A stretch of 64,000 nt of DNA, taken from positions 1-64,000 of the forward strand of contig NZ_AAVU01000007.1 in the NCBI RefSeq assembly GCF_000169095.1. Direction: 5' to 3'. This stretch comes from Lyngbya sp. PCC 8106. GTDB taxonomy: Bacteria > Cyanobacteriota > Cyanobacteriia > Cyanobacteriales > Microcoleaceae. The position numbers and the translations under genes were made by a program. Shown here piece after piece: positions 29,137 to 38,543 of this stretch (positions are counted from its first letter, which is position 1; every line of letters begins with the position of its first letter). The notes below the pieces were generated by a model. That model was not told the DNA's origin, did no database searches, and worked only from the letters and a program-made list of their open reading frames with translations.

Positions 29137-29814
29137 ATGTTCAGGAAAGTCTTCTTCGGATTGTTGTGGATCGGGTTTGTTACCTACGCCTTTACCTTGG
29201 CGCCGCCCGATCAGCCCGATACCTTAGTTTTGATTAAAGATTTGTCAACGGGCAACTGGCAGGGAATCAATCCTCTGATCGTTGCTCTTTTTAATTTAAT
29301 GGGAATTTGGCCGCTAATTTATAGTAGTTTATTGTTTTTTGATGGTCAAGGTCAAAAAATATCGGCTTGGCCGTTTGCAATGGCTTCTTTTGCGGTGGGG
29401 GCGTTTGCAATATTACCCTATCTGGTTTTCCGTCAACCGAACCCCAATTATTCGGGTTCTCTAAATTTTGTTTTAAAATTATTCGATTCTCGAATTACAG
29501 GTATTCTTTTAACAATAGGTGCCGTTACGCTGATGGGCTACGGTTTAAACGGTGGAGATTGGTCAGACTTTCTACAACAATGGCAAACGAGTCGCTTTAT
29601 TCATGTGATGAGTTTAGATTTTTGTCTGCTCGGTCTGGTGTTTCCGGCTTTACTGTGGGATGATATGGCGCGACGGAAAATGAATAATTCTTTTCTGTTT
29701 TGGGGGGTGGCTTTACTTCCCTTGCTAGGGCCTTTATTCTATCTGTGTGTGCGTTCGCCTTTGAGTTCAACTCTGGGTGAAACGGAAACCAATCAACAAC
29801 AACCCCAAGCCTGA
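29137..29814 (+). CDS. Conserved integral membrane protein, function unknown
   Basis: 225 aa with about six predicted membrane helices and a short polar Gln-rich tail. Motifs include LAPPDQPDTL after helix 1 and NPLIVALFNLMGIWPLIY in helix 2. I recognise the pattern as a conserved cyanobacterial membrane protein but know no assigned function. It starts 16 bp after the InrS-like gene, so the two are probably one operon. A metal-related role is possible from context only. Confidence 0.75.
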   Translation: MFRKVFFGLLWIGFVTYAFTLAPPDQPDTLVLIKDLSTGNWQGINPLIVALFNLMGIWPLIYSSLLFFDGQGQKISAWPFAMASFAVGAFAILPYLVFRQPNPNYSGSLNFVLKLFDSRITGILLTIGAVTLMGYGLNGGDWSDFLQQWQTSRFIHVMSLDFCLLGLVFPALLWDDMARRKMNNSFLFWGVALLPLLGPLFYLCVRSPLSSTLGETETNQQQPQA

Positions 29815-30240
29815 TCTCTGAGCCGATCAATGTGATCTCAAAGACTTAAAGAATTACCATGGATGATTGATGGGGAGATCTCCGGATCTTGCCTTCAATA
29901 CCCTGATTTTTTTTTCGATTTTAGATCAAAATTGCTCACAATATTAGTTTTTCATGTCTTCAGTCGTTGCGTAAATTGTTGCTTCGGTTTAAGATAAATT
30001 TTTCTATACTAGACTATATAGTTTAATTTTCTAACTTTTCAAGCCTCAGCAATACCTCTGCTCAGGAGGTCGAAAGATGGCTAAGAGTTGTAAGCTTCAC
30101 CACTTTACCAGTGAATGGGGAAGCTCATTGCTCATTTTAAACGAGCTGGCTTTATTCTAGTTTCCAGTCATCTCTGTTCAACAGTCAGCAAGACATATTT
30201 CTAAATAAAATCTGATTAACCTCAATGGAAACATTTAAGA
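29815..30240. other. 426-bp region upstream of the RND adaptor
   Basis: A/T-rich leader. It contains a 27-codon ORF with a strong Shine-Dalgarno (30077-30160, listed separately). Just inside and after that ORF, AGCTC (from 30122) and GAGCT (near 30143) can pair. No other gene was seen. Confidence 0.5.
30077..30160 (+). CDS. Candidate 27-aa small ORF or leader peptide
   Basis: ATG at 30077 is preceded by AGGAGGT (30064-30070) at ideal spacing, one of the strongest ribosome-binding sites in the window. The peptide (MAKSCKLHHFTSEWGSS, then LLILNELALF) is unlike anything I know. It lies 80 bp before the RND adaptor start. It could be a leader peptide or a small protein; the call rests only on the start context. 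Confidence 0.35.
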   Translation: MAKSCKLHHFTSEWGSSLLILNELALF

Positions 30241-31866
30241 ATGGATATCAAAAGAGACTCAAAACAATCCTTACTTCTGTTATTGGGGACTCTACTGTTG
30301 AGTTCATGTGCAGAACAACCTCAAGCTGCGGCACCTCAACCTGTAACCGTAGAAATTGACCGAGTTGAATCGAGTCAAGTCAAAGATAGCACCGAGTTTG
30401 TTGCTCGGGTTGAAGGGGTAGAAAACTCTGTCCTTCAACCTCGGGTAAGTGGTTGGGTGAAGCAAGTTTATGTGAGATTAGGCGATCAGGTGTCAACCGG
30501 AGATCCGATCATGTTGATTGATCCGTCTCAACAACAAGCGAATTTAGAAAGTAGACTAGCGGCGGTTGAATCAAGACGCGCTCAACTTGAAACGGCTAAA
30601 GCCAATCTAGACGCTCAACGAGCAGAATTGAGACGATTGCAAGCGGAGTTAAGCTATCAATCTCAAGAAGCCAATTTAAGAGATGCTGAACAAACTCTCG
30701 CCGCCGAAAGACAAGAAAAGCAACGCATTGAGTATGAACTTGAATTTCTTTCAGAAGCTGCGAACTTAAAAGATGCTCAAGAACAACTCGAAGCCGCTCG
30801 TCGAGAACGTGACCGTCGAGCAATTGTCAAAGAAGAACGGGACAGTGCTTTTGAGAGATATGAAAAGCTGTGGGAAGAAGGCGTTGTTTCCTCAGAAGCC
30901 TATGATCAACGTTTGCGTGAGATTCGAGAAGCTGAAGCGGCCCTCGCTCAACAAGAAGATACCGTGCGATCTGCACAAGCGCAAGTTGTAGCCGCTCAAC
31001 AGGATCTCGAACGCCAGATTAGTACCTTACAAGCTCAGATTAGCACTCAGCAAAGCCGGATCGAAGCGGCGAGGGCGAGGGTTGAGAGTGCAGGACAAGC
31101 TTTTGAACGCCAAGTCGCGACTCTCAACGCTCAAATTGCCAGTCAGGAAAAGGTGATAGAAGCTCAACAATCTGAGGTGAATCGCTTAGGACGGGAAATT
31201 CAACAGGCTCAAGCAGATGCGACAGGTCAACAAGTTGAACTCGACTACTATAGTTTAGAAGCTCCAATTTCGGGGATTGTGGGTGAGCTTCCCGTGAAAG
31301 TGGGGGATTTTGTTGATAGCCAAACGACTGTTACCAGTATTCGACAAAATGATCAATTAGAAGTGAATATTGATGTCCCTGTGGGACGATTATCTCAAAT
31401 TCGAGTCGGGACTCCGGTTGAACTGATCTCTCAAGAAACAGGTCAACAGATTGGCACAAGTAGGATTTCCTATGTCTCTCCGAATGCCGGAACAGAAACC
31501 CAAACGATTTTAGTCAAAGCAATTTACAACAACCAAGATAACAAACTGCGAACCGACCAAATTGTTCGAGCGAGAGTGATTTGGGAACAACAAGCGGGAA
31601 TTACAGTACCGACAACGGCGATTAACCGCATTGGCGCTCAAAGTTTTGTGTTTGTCGTCGAAGAAGAAAATCAAGAAGGTCAGCAAATGCAGATCGCCAA
31701 GCAAAGACCTGTGGAGTTAGGGAGTATGCAGGGTCAAAGCTTTGAAGTTTTATCGGGGTTAAAAGCAGGCGATCGCATTGTTACCGACGGAGTGGTGAAG
31801 TTGCGCGATGGTACACCCGTTACCGAACCCAATCAACAGCAAGAAGCCGCATCACCTTCGGAGTAA
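30241..31866 (+). CDS. RND efflux periplasmic adaptor (membrane-fusion lipoprotein)
   Basis: 541 aa. An N-terminal lipoprotein signal (LLLLLGTLLLSSCAEQ, Cys in a lipobox) would anchor it to the inner membrane. A biotinyl-lipoyl-like half (VLQPRVSGWVKQVYVRLGDQV) follows. A long alpha-helical hairpin of about 230 residues, rich in Gln, Glu and Ala, comes next. Then the second lipoyl half (YYSLEAPISGIVGELPVKVGDFV) and beta-barrel and membrane-proximal domains (AGDRIVTDGVVKLRDGTPV). The helical hairpin is longer than in AcrA, as seen in cyanobacterial members. Works with the HAE1 pump encoded next; no TolC gene is adjacent. Confidence 0.93.
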   Translation: MDIKRDSKQSLLLLLGTLLLSSCAEQPQAAAPQPVTVEIDRVESSQVKDSTEFVARVEGVENSVLQPRVSGWVKQVYVRLGDQVSTGDPIMLIDPSQQQANLESRLAAVESRRAQLETAKANLDAQRAELRRLQAELSYQSQEANLRDAEQTLAAERQEKQRIEYELEFLSEAANLKDAQEQLEAARRERDRRAIVKEERDSAFERYEKLWEEGVVSSEAYDQRLREIREAEAALAQQEDTVRSAQAQVVAAQQDLERQISTLQAQISTQQSRIEAARARVESAGQAFERQVATLNAQIASQEKVIEAQQSEVNRLGREIQQAQADATGQQVELDYYSLEAPISGIVGELPVKVGDFVDSQTTVTSIRQNDQLEVNIDVPVGRLSQIRVGTPVELISQETGQQIGTSRISYVSPNAGTETQTILVKAIYNNQDNKLRTDQIVRARVIWEQQAGITVPTTAINRIGAQSFVFVVEEENQEGQQMQIAKQRPVELGSMQGQSFEVLSGLKAGDRIVTDGVVKLRDGTPVTEPNQQQEAASPSE

Positions 31867-32246
31867 TTGAGAGTCGGGGCGTTGTGTCGCTGAGTTTACC
31901 CGGTCTGTGATCATGAGTTGAACCAATCGGAATTTACTCTAAAGGAGGATGCTGCGGTAAAACAGTATGGAATTTTAGCCAATCGCTCAATGAATAGAAT
32001 TATTAATCTATCAAAAGTCAAGGAGTCTGATAAACTGGAAGGCAATTATGGTGCTTCGATTCTTTTGTTAGCAAAAAGATTGATTTTTTTAAGCCCGTTT
32101 GTCCTCGAAAATATCAATACGCTAAAACACCAGCATCTTAAAAGAAAAGTTTAAAATCAAGTCCGACTCTACGCCTAACGGCACGCTCTGCGAACGCTAA
32201 CAATCGTTACTCCCAACCCTGAACTCATCTACCCCTGCTGATTTTT
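31867..32246. other. 380-bp spacer between RND adaptor and pump
   Basis: Contains a TTG-initiated 78-codon frame (31918-32154) that I do not accept as a gene, and near 32178 the string ACGCTCTGCGAACGCTAAC, a fragment of a common cyanobacterial interspersed repeat. The large gap suggests past insertion between two genes that usually abut. Confidence 0.45.
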
Positions 32247-35200
32247 ATGTTGTTATTCGTTAGCACATTTATTAAAAGACCCGTTCTGACAACGGTTTGC
32301 ACCATTATTGTTATTTTGTTGGGGGCTATCTGTATTCCCTTGCTGCCGATTACTCAGTTACCCCAACTAGCAAACACCCAAATTAACGTCACTGCGGTCA
32401 ATATTGGGGCAGATGCTCAGACGACCGAAACCACCGTCACGACCATCTTAGAACGGGAAATTAACGGGGTTGAGGATATGAGATATATCTCCTCCAACAC
32501 TGGAAACAACGGCATTTCTAATATTGCTGTCGCTTTCCCTGTGGATGTAGATCGAGACATCGCTCAGGTTAACGTTCAAAACCGAGTCTCTCAGGCTGAA
32601 CCCACCTTACCCGAGACCGTTCGACAAACCGGAATATCAGTTGCTTCTTCTTCTCCGAGTATTCTGCTCGTGATCGCGTTTTACTCTGACACTGATGATA
32701 ACGGCAGATATCTCTACAACGATATCTTTATGAGTAACTACCTAGACTTGAGCGTTCTAGACCAGATTAGGCGAGTTCCGGGAGTCGGTCAGGCGACAAT
32801 TTTTGGGGAACGACAGTATGCGATGCGAATTTGGCTCGATCCCCAACAGATGGCGGCACGGGGACTAACTGCTCAAGATGTTAGCGCTGCACTACAACAA
32901 CAAAATATTCAAATCGGTGCGGGAAAACTGGGCCAGAGTCCGACACCCGAGGGTCAACGCTTTGAAATTCCCCTACAAGCAACCAGTCGTTTAACCATTG
33001 ACCAATTTGAAGATCTCGTGCTAAAAGTCGGGGATGATGGGACACTGATTCAACTCCGAGATGTGGGTCGAGCCGAACTTGGAGCCGAGAACTATGATAC
33101 TGTTGCCACCTTTAGAGGTCAACCAACTGTGGGGTTGGGGATTTATCAACTCCCCGGAAGTAATGCTTTAGAAGTGGCTAACCAGATTAAAGCAACAATG
33201 GCGGAGTTGAGTGAGAGTTTTCCGCCAGGATTAAACTATGAAATTCCCTACGACACGACATTATTTATTTCGGCTTCTTTGAATGAAGTGGTTGTCACCT
33301 TAACTCAAGCGATTGGTTTGGTGATTTTAGTAATTTTTATTTTCTTACAAGATTGGCGGACAACTTTGATTCCGGCTGTTGCTATTCCTGTGGCGTTAAT
33401 TGGGGCAATGGCGGGATTAAAAATCATGGGATTTGAACTCAATACCCTGACGTTATTTGCTTGTACTCTGGCTACAGGTTTGGTGGTGGATGATGCGATT
33501 GTGATTGTTGAGGCGATTTCTCTAAAAATTGAACAGGGAATGAAACCCCGTCAAGCCGCCCTGGATGCGATGCAAGAACTGACCGGGGCAACGATTGCGA
33601 CTTCTTTGGTGTTGATGGCGGTATTTATTCCGGTGTCATTCTTTCCTGGAACAACCGGAATTATCTTTAAACAATTTGCCTTAACAATTGCCTTTGCTGT
33701 CGCCTTTTCCACCTTTAATGCGTTGAGTTTTTCACCGAGTATGTCGGCCGTGCTACTGCGTCCGAAAGATAAAACCAAAGGGCCTCTCGGATTGTTATTT
33801 AAAAAGTTTAATCAGGGGTTTGGTGGGATTCAAAACCAATACGCGAAAGCAGTTAATTTTCTGCTCAAAATCAACACTCTGGTCATGGGGATTTTTGTGG
33901 GGGGTTTGGTTCTCACCGTTTTGATGTATCAATGGGTGCCTGGAGGATTTATTCCGGAAGAAGACCAGGGCTATTTTATTATTCTGATTCAAGCTCCAGA
34001 GGGGGTTTCTCTCAACTACACCGCCGAAGCCATTGACGAAATTACAGATAGAGTTTTAGAAGCACCTGAAGTGTTGGGAACCTTTGGGATTGCTGGATTT
34101 AGTTTTAATGGAGTTAACCCCAGTCAAGGGATTATGTTTGTTCCCCTCAAACCCTGGTCAGAACGCCCGACGCCTGAACAGTCTGTTTATGGTGTCCTGG
34201 GTCGGGTAAATGGGTCTTTGCAAACTGTAGCGTCTGTGAGAGCGTTTGCGGTGAATGCACCCCCTGTTCAAGGGTTGAGCAGTACGGGTGGGTTTGAATT
34301 TCAGTTGCAAGATCGCAGTGGAAATTTACCGATTTCGGCTTTACTGGAAAATGGAAATCGCTTAATTGGGGCAGTCAATTCGCCTCAATATCCGTCTGTC
34401 GGAGTGGCTTTTACTCAATTTACGGCAAATAAGGCTCAAAAACAAATCGAAGTGCTACGCGATCGCGCTAATACTCTTAATGTTAATGTGAGTGACATTT
34501 TCCGAACCCTGCAAACTTATTTTGGTTCATCTTATGTGAGTGATTTTGTTCTCGGACAGAGACAATATCGGGTGTATGTACAAGCAGAAGCGGAGGCTCG
34601 GTCGGCACCTAACGATATTGATAAACTCTACGTTCGCTCTCGCAATAATGAGATGATTCCGTTGAGCAGTTTGGTTAGAATTACAGATTTTGTCGGCCCA
34701 GAAACGATTACCCGCTTTAATATTTTCCGCTCAATGTTGATTCAAGGAAATCCTGCACCTGGTTATAGTAGCGGACAGGCGATCGCCGCGATGGAACAAG
34801 CGGCCTCGGAAGTGCTTGACCCGGGTTTTGGGTATGCGTGGCAGGGGAGTGCTTTGGAGGAACAGGCTTCTGGGGGTGCGGCTCCGATTATCTTTGGTTT
34901 GGGGTTGGTGATGGTATTTTTGGTGCTGTCGGCGCAGTACGAAAGTTATATTGATCCCCTGATTATTATTCTGTCTGTACCCTTGGCGGTGTTGGGTGCG
35001 ATGTCCGCGATTTGGTTGCGTTCTAATGTGTTGATGGTGGGTAGCATCTGGCCGGTGGTGACGAATGATGTTTACTGTCAGGTGGCGTTGGTGATGTTGA
35101 TTGGTTTGGCCTCTAAAAACTCGATTTTGATTGTGGAATTTGCTAACCAGTTGCGCGATAAAGGCCTGAGTATTAAAAAAGCGGCATCGCAAGCGGCAGA

Positions 35201-35588
35201 ACAACGGTTTCGACCGATTCAAATGACGGCAATTTCTTCTCTGATTGGGTTTTGGCCGTTGGTGGTGGCATCGGGTGCGGGTGCGTCGAGTCGTTGGTCT
35301 TTGGGAACGGCAATTTTTGGCGGAATGTTTGTGGGAACGCTCCTGAGTTTGTTGATTACGCCGAACCTTTATATTGCGATTAAAACCCTAGAGGCTCGTG
35401 TACTGAAAGGGGAAAAGCCGGAGAAAACTGATGGTGATGACGATTCTAATGGTTCAGGGGGGTTACTCAAGCCGATAAAACGCCGTTCCAGTGGTGATTC
35501 TGAATCTACAGAAGAAACTTCTTTGAGTCCTGATCAGGCTTTACGAATCAATCATCAGTCTCCTGATCCTCACGGAGAAGGGGTTTAG
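32247..35588 (+). CDS. RND multidrug efflux pump, HAE1 (AcrB) family
   Basis: 1113 aa. Twelve-helix AcrB-like proton antiporter with two large periplasmic loops. Family marks are FIKRPVLTTVCTIIVILLG at the start, GVEDMRYISSNTGNNG, RVPGVGQATIFGERQYAMRIWLDP, and the proton-relay pair in ATGLVVDDAIVIVE of helix 4. ASKNSILIVEFANQLR marks the second half. The polar tail after the last helix (about 60 residues) is longer than in AcrB. It should form the trimeric inner-membrane part of a tripartite pump with the upstream adaptor. Substrate unknown. Confidence 0.95.
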   Translation: MLLFVSTFIKRPVLTTVCTIIVILLGAICIPLLPITQLPQLANTQINVTAVNIGADAQTTETTVTTILEREINGVEDMRYISSNTGNNGISNIAVAFPVDVDRDIAQVNVQNRVSQAEPTLPETVRQTGISVASSSPSILLVIAFYSDTDDNGRYLYNDIFMSNYLDLSVLDQIRRVPGVGQATIFGERQYAMRIWLDPQQMAARGLTAQDVSAALQQQNIQIGAGKLGQSPTPEGQRFEIPLQATSRLTIDQFEDLVLKVGDDGTLIQLRDVGRAELGAENYDTVATFRGQPTVGLGIYQLPGSNALEVANQIKATMAELSESFPPGLNYEIPYDTTLFISASLNEVVVTLTQAIGLVILVIFIFLQDWRTTLIPAVAIPVALIGAMAGLKIMGFELNTLTLFACTLATGLVVDDAIVIVEAISLKIEQGMKPRQAALDAMQELTGATIATSLVLMAVFIPVSFFPGTTGIIFKQFALTIAFAVAFSTFNALSFSPSMSAVLLRPKDKTKGPLGLLFKKFNQGFGGIQNQYAKAVNFLLKINTLVMGIFVGGLVLTVLMYQWVPGGFIPEEDQGYFIILIQAPEGVSLNYTAEAIDEITDRVLEAPEVLGTFGIAGFSFNGVNPSQGIMFVPLKPWSERPTPEQSVYGVLGRVNGSLQTVASVRAFAVNAPPVQGLSSTGGFEFQLQDRSGNLPISALLENGNRLIGAVNSPQYPSVGVAFTQFTANKAQKQIEVLRDRANTLNVNVSDIFRTLQTYFGSSYVSDFVLGQRQYRVYVQAEAEARSAPNDIDKLYVRSRNNEMIPLSSLVRITDFVGPETITRFNIFRSMLIQGNPAPGYSSGQAIAAMEQAASEVLDPGFGYAWQGSALEEQASGGAAPIIFGLGLVMVFLVLSAQYESYIDPLIIILSVPLAVLGAMSAIWLRSNVLMVGSIWPVVTNDVYCQVALVMLIGLASKNSILIVEFANQLRDKGLSIKKAASQAAEQRFRPIQMTAISSLIGFWPLVVASGAGASSRWSLGTAIFGGMFVGTLLSLLITPNLYIAIKTLEARVLKGEKPEKTDGDDDSNGSGGLLKPIKRRSSGDSESTEETSLSPDQALRINHQSPDPHGEGV

Positions 35589-35624
35589 GTTTACTGTTCA
35601 CTTAGGATCAAATCAACAAATGCG

Positions 35625-36290
35625 ATGACGGATGAAGAACGTGTCCAAGCTAATCATGCTGAGGCTTCCCAAGCTGACAGCCCGACCGTGTCTCACTCGG
35701 ATGACTCGACAGAGTTAACTCTTTTTAGCTTGTCGCAGCGCGTCGAACAGTTAGAGGAACAGTTGAGTAATGTGTTGTTGTTGTTGAGTGATGTCTACCG
35801 TTATCAGAAATTGCGGGACTTGTTGGCGGCGCAACAGTGGCAGGAAGCGGATCTCGAAACGACGAGAGTGATGTTGGAAATTATCGGACAAAGTAATCAC
35901 GATAATATTACGCCGGATGATGTGATCAAGTTTCCTTGTAGTAGTTTATGCTTGTTGGATAAACTTTGGAGAACTTATAGTCATGATCATTTTGGGTTTA
36001 GCCGACAACAACAAATTTATGTGAGTGAGGGGGGAACCGATGATATTTCTAATATTGATTTACAGGTTTTAGAAAAAGTTGGCGATCGCATGGGATGGCG
36101 GGATAATCATAAATGGTTGCCCTATGATCACTTGGATTTTAGTTTATCGGCACCATTGGGTTGTCATCCGTCTAACTGGTGGCGTTCGGCTTATGGGGCA
36201 AAGATGGCGGTTTATTTTCTAGCGCGACTGATGCAGTGTGATGTCACTTCGGATGTTCAACTTATCGCAGAGGATACTGAAAATGTTTAA
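35625..36290 (+). CDS. GUN4-domain protein with N-terminal coiled coil
   Basis: 221 aa. Residues 1-60 are acidic and end in a short coiled coil (SQRVEQLEEQLSNVLLLLSDV). Then comes a GUN4-like domain: YQKLRDLLAAQQWQEADLET, FPCSSLCLLDKLWRTYS, the segment around FGFSRQQQIYV, and HLDFSLSAPLGCHPSNWW near the end. True Gun4 binds porphyrins and activates Mg-chelatase, but cyanobacteria have many GUN4-domain paralogues of unknown role, and this is one of those. It lies 36 bp after the RND pump on the same strand and its last codons overlap a 30-codon membrane ORF. Confidence 0.8.
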   Translation: MTDEERVQANHAEASQADSPTVSHSDDSTELTLFSLSQRVEQLEEQLSNVLLLLSDVYRYQKLRDLLAAQQWQEADLETTRVMLEIIGQSNHDNITPDDVIKFPCSSLCLLDKLWRTYSHDHFGFSRQQQIYVSEGGTDDISNIDLQVLEKVGDRMGWRDNHKWLPYDHLDFSLSAPLGCHPSNWWRSAYGAKMAVYFLARLMQCDVTSDVQLIAEDTENV

Positions 36291-36375
36291 AGATTGGTCT
36301 ACGGATGATTGGATTAATCATATCCTATTTGCTGTGACGATTTTGCTTTTATTGGCTTCTTTTATTTTTGCTTAA
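36283..36375 (+). CDS. 30-aa single-helix membrane protein overlapping the GUN4 gene
   Basis: ATG at 36283 lies 8 nt inside the end of the GUN4-domain gene in another frame, an arrangement typical of translational coupling. The product begins MFKDWSTDDWINH and continues as one hydrophobic helix (ILFAVTILLLLASFIFA) that runs to the stop. The composition (charged, Trp-containing head and one clean membrane helix) looks like a real small membrane protein, similar in style to small photosynthetic subunits, but I cannot name it. Confidence 0.5.
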   Translation: MFKDWSTDDWINHILFAVTILLLLASFIFA

Positions 36376-36616
36376 TTTCTTTTTAACTTGAGTCATCATT
36401 TTCGGTGTGGTTGAGGTAGATTTTGATTGAATTTCCATCGATTATCCCCGAAATCGGATGATGATCTCTTAATTTTAGCCTAAACAATGTTGGAAAGATT
36501 CTCAGGTACTATTTTAATTTTCGTAAAACAATGTTTGTAATTTCTCGAAGGTTTGCTAAAACGGATATAGAGACTAAAAAAAATGTCAATCTGAGTCAGC
36601 TTAGGGGGAAAATACA

Positions 36617-36865
36617 ATGAATACGAGGCTCATCCTCTTTTCGGGGATTATCATGGCGATGCTTGGCTCTGTATTTGGGTTAGCAGTCTCTAAGCTCCAC
36701 CAGGATCGGTATCAATGTTGTAATCAGGTCAGCATCAATGATGTGGGTTATTCTCGCTCAAAAGCACCGAGTCAGTATGCAATGGCGGGAGCCGCGATGG
36801 GGTTGGCAGTCGGTTCCGTTTTGGAGACAGTTCGGCAGATGAAGCCAGAAGAAAATGAAGAATAG
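36617..36865 (+). CDS. Small membrane protein, function unknown
   Basis: 82 aa. A hydrophobic N-terminal helix (LILFSGIIMAMLGSVFGLAV), a Cys-containing polar segment (HQDRYQCCNQ) and a second Gly/Ala-rich helix (YAMAGAAMGLAVGSVLETV). A purine-rich AGGGGGAAAA stretch just before the start is a good ribosome-binding site. I do not recognise a characterised family. Confidence 0.6.
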   Translation: MNTRLILFSGIIMAMLGSVFGLAVSKLHQDRYQCCNQVSINDVGYSRSKAPSQYAMAGAAMGLAVGSVLETVRQMKPEENEE

Positions 36866-36991
36866 AATTATTCAATCACAAAATAGACAAAAAAAGAGAT
36901 AAATTTAATTAACAAGTCAAGAAGTGGAAGAACTGAAAAAGCAGATCAAATCTCCCACAACTTTTAGTTTTAATCAAGTTTGCATCAAATT

Positions 36992-38416
36992 TTAGCGTTC
37001 AATCCGATGAATTTTCAGGAAGTTGGTGCCTCTGGGGTGTTTCGTGGGAATTCCAGCAACAACCAGAATTTGATCACCCAGATTGACTAACTGACGTTCT
37101 AACAGTAATGTTTCGGTTTGATCCATTAATCCTTCAAAAGAGCCAACTTCGTGAGCTAACAAAATGGGGAGAACGCCCCAAACTAAGTTCAAACGATGGT
37201 AGGTAATCTCATCGGGGGTAAAAGCCACAACAGCAGCTTTTGGTCGTTCTGCGGCAGCGAGTTCAGCAGTATATCCGGTGCTAGTATAAGCAACAATACA
37301 CTTCAACGGCAGAATTTTATCAATTGTATTTATAGCTTCACTCAACGCATGGGTTTCGTCGGACTCAGCAGGAGGATAGTTAACAAATTTCAATTCCGGT
37401 TCAACACCAGAGGCAATTTTAGCCAGCATTTCCACCGCTTTCACCGGAAAATCACCCACGGCGGACTCTCCCGACAACATCACCGCATCCGTACCGTCAA
37501 TAATCGCATTGGCGACATCCGAGGCTTCTGCACGAGTCGGGCGAGGATTATGAATCATGCTTTCTAGCATTTGGGTTGCCGTAATTACTGGAACTCCTTT
37601 TTGGTTGCAGAGTTTAATAATCTGTTTTTGCAACAAAGGCACTTTTTCTGGACTCATTTCTACTCCTAAATCCCCTCGGGCGACCATCAAACCGTCACAT
37701 TCATTGATAATTGCTTCTAAGTTCTCAATAGCTTGGGGCTTCTCAATTTTTGCCATTACCGGAATATGTTCAGCCCCGTGTTCCGTGAGAAATGTCTTTA
37801 AGTGGCGAACGTCTTCAGCCCGACGGACAAAACTCAGAGACACCCAATCAATCCCTTGAGATAAACCAAATTCTAAGTCTTGGATATCTTTTTCTGTCAT
37901 CGAAGGCAGTTGTAAAATTAAACTGGGTAAATTGACGCCTTTGCGACTTTTTAATAAGCCCCCTTCTACGATTTTACATTGAACGGCTTTACCCGAAATT
38001 TCCTCAATTTTGAGTTCTAATAAGCCATCATCGAGCAAAATTTGCGCCCCAGGTTCGGCTTCTTCTGCTAAAGAGGGATAATCAATCGAAATAGTATTCG
38101 GTTGATTGTTATACTCATCAATGGGAACTAAAGTTAGGGATTCACCTGTGATTAGTTCAATCCCACCATCGGGTAACTGACCGACTCGAATCTTTGGCCC
38201 TTGTAAGTCTTGCAATAGGGTAATCTGGATATCTAAATCATCTGAAACCTGACGTAACATTTTAATCGTTTCGGCATGATCTTCGTAGCTACCATGAGAG
38301 AAATTTAATCGGGCGATTCTCATTCCTGCAACGACCATTTGTTTAAGGGTGTTGGCATCTCGACTAGCAGGACCGATAGTGGCGACAATTTTGGTTCGAT
38401 GAGTTGACATTTGCAT
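36992..38416 (-). CDS. pyk: Pyruvate kinase
   Basis: 474 aa. Converts phosphoenolpyruvate and ADP to pyruvate and ATP. Conserved blocks are RTKIVATIGPAS, RLNFSHGSYEDH, LQDLQGPKIRVG, the active-site MAKIEKPQAIEN, MVARGDLGVEM and the substrate-loop TATQMLESMI. The extra C-terminal PEP-utiliser-like domain of longer cyanobacterial isozymes is absent. It is followed on the same strand, upstream, by lactate dehydrogenase 127 bp away, placing two enzymes of the pyruvate node together. Confidence 0.97.
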   Translation of the reverse strand: MQMSTHRTKIVATIGPASRDANTLKQMVVAGMRIARLNFSHGSYEDHAETIKMLRQVSDDLDIQITLLQDLQGPKIRVGQLPDGGIELITGESLTLVPIDEYNNQPNTISIDYPSLAEEAEPGAQILLDDGLLELKIEEISGKAVQCKIVEGGLLKSRKGVNLPSLILQLPSMTEKDIQDLEFGLSQGIDWVSLSFVRRAEDVRHLKTFLTEHGAEHIPVMAKIEKPQAIENLEAIINECDGLMVARGDLGVEMSPEKVPLLQKQIIKLCNQKGVPVITATQMLESMIHNPRPTRAEASDVANAIIDGTDAVMLSGESAVGDFPVKAVEMLAKIASGVEPELKFVNYPPAESDETHALSEAINTIDKILPLKCIVAYTSTGYTAELAAAERPKAAVVAFTPDEITYHRLNLVWGVLPILLAHEVGSFEGLMDQTETLLLERQLVNLGDQILVVAGIPTKHPRGTNFLKIHRIER

Positions 38417-38543
38417 GAGCTATATCTGTTATATCTAGAGGTTGATTCAAAGTTCTCCTTTGATGGAGATGTAATCTTAATTTTCAGTAGATGAAAAATA
38501 CAAGGTTTTAAAATCCGAAGTTTTCATCAGAAAAGTTAATATT

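Noticed and set aside
31918..32154. 78-codon frame between RND adaptor and pump
   Set aside because: Needs a TTG start, has no ribosome-binding site and no recognisable composition; I prefer to treat it as non-coding spacer.
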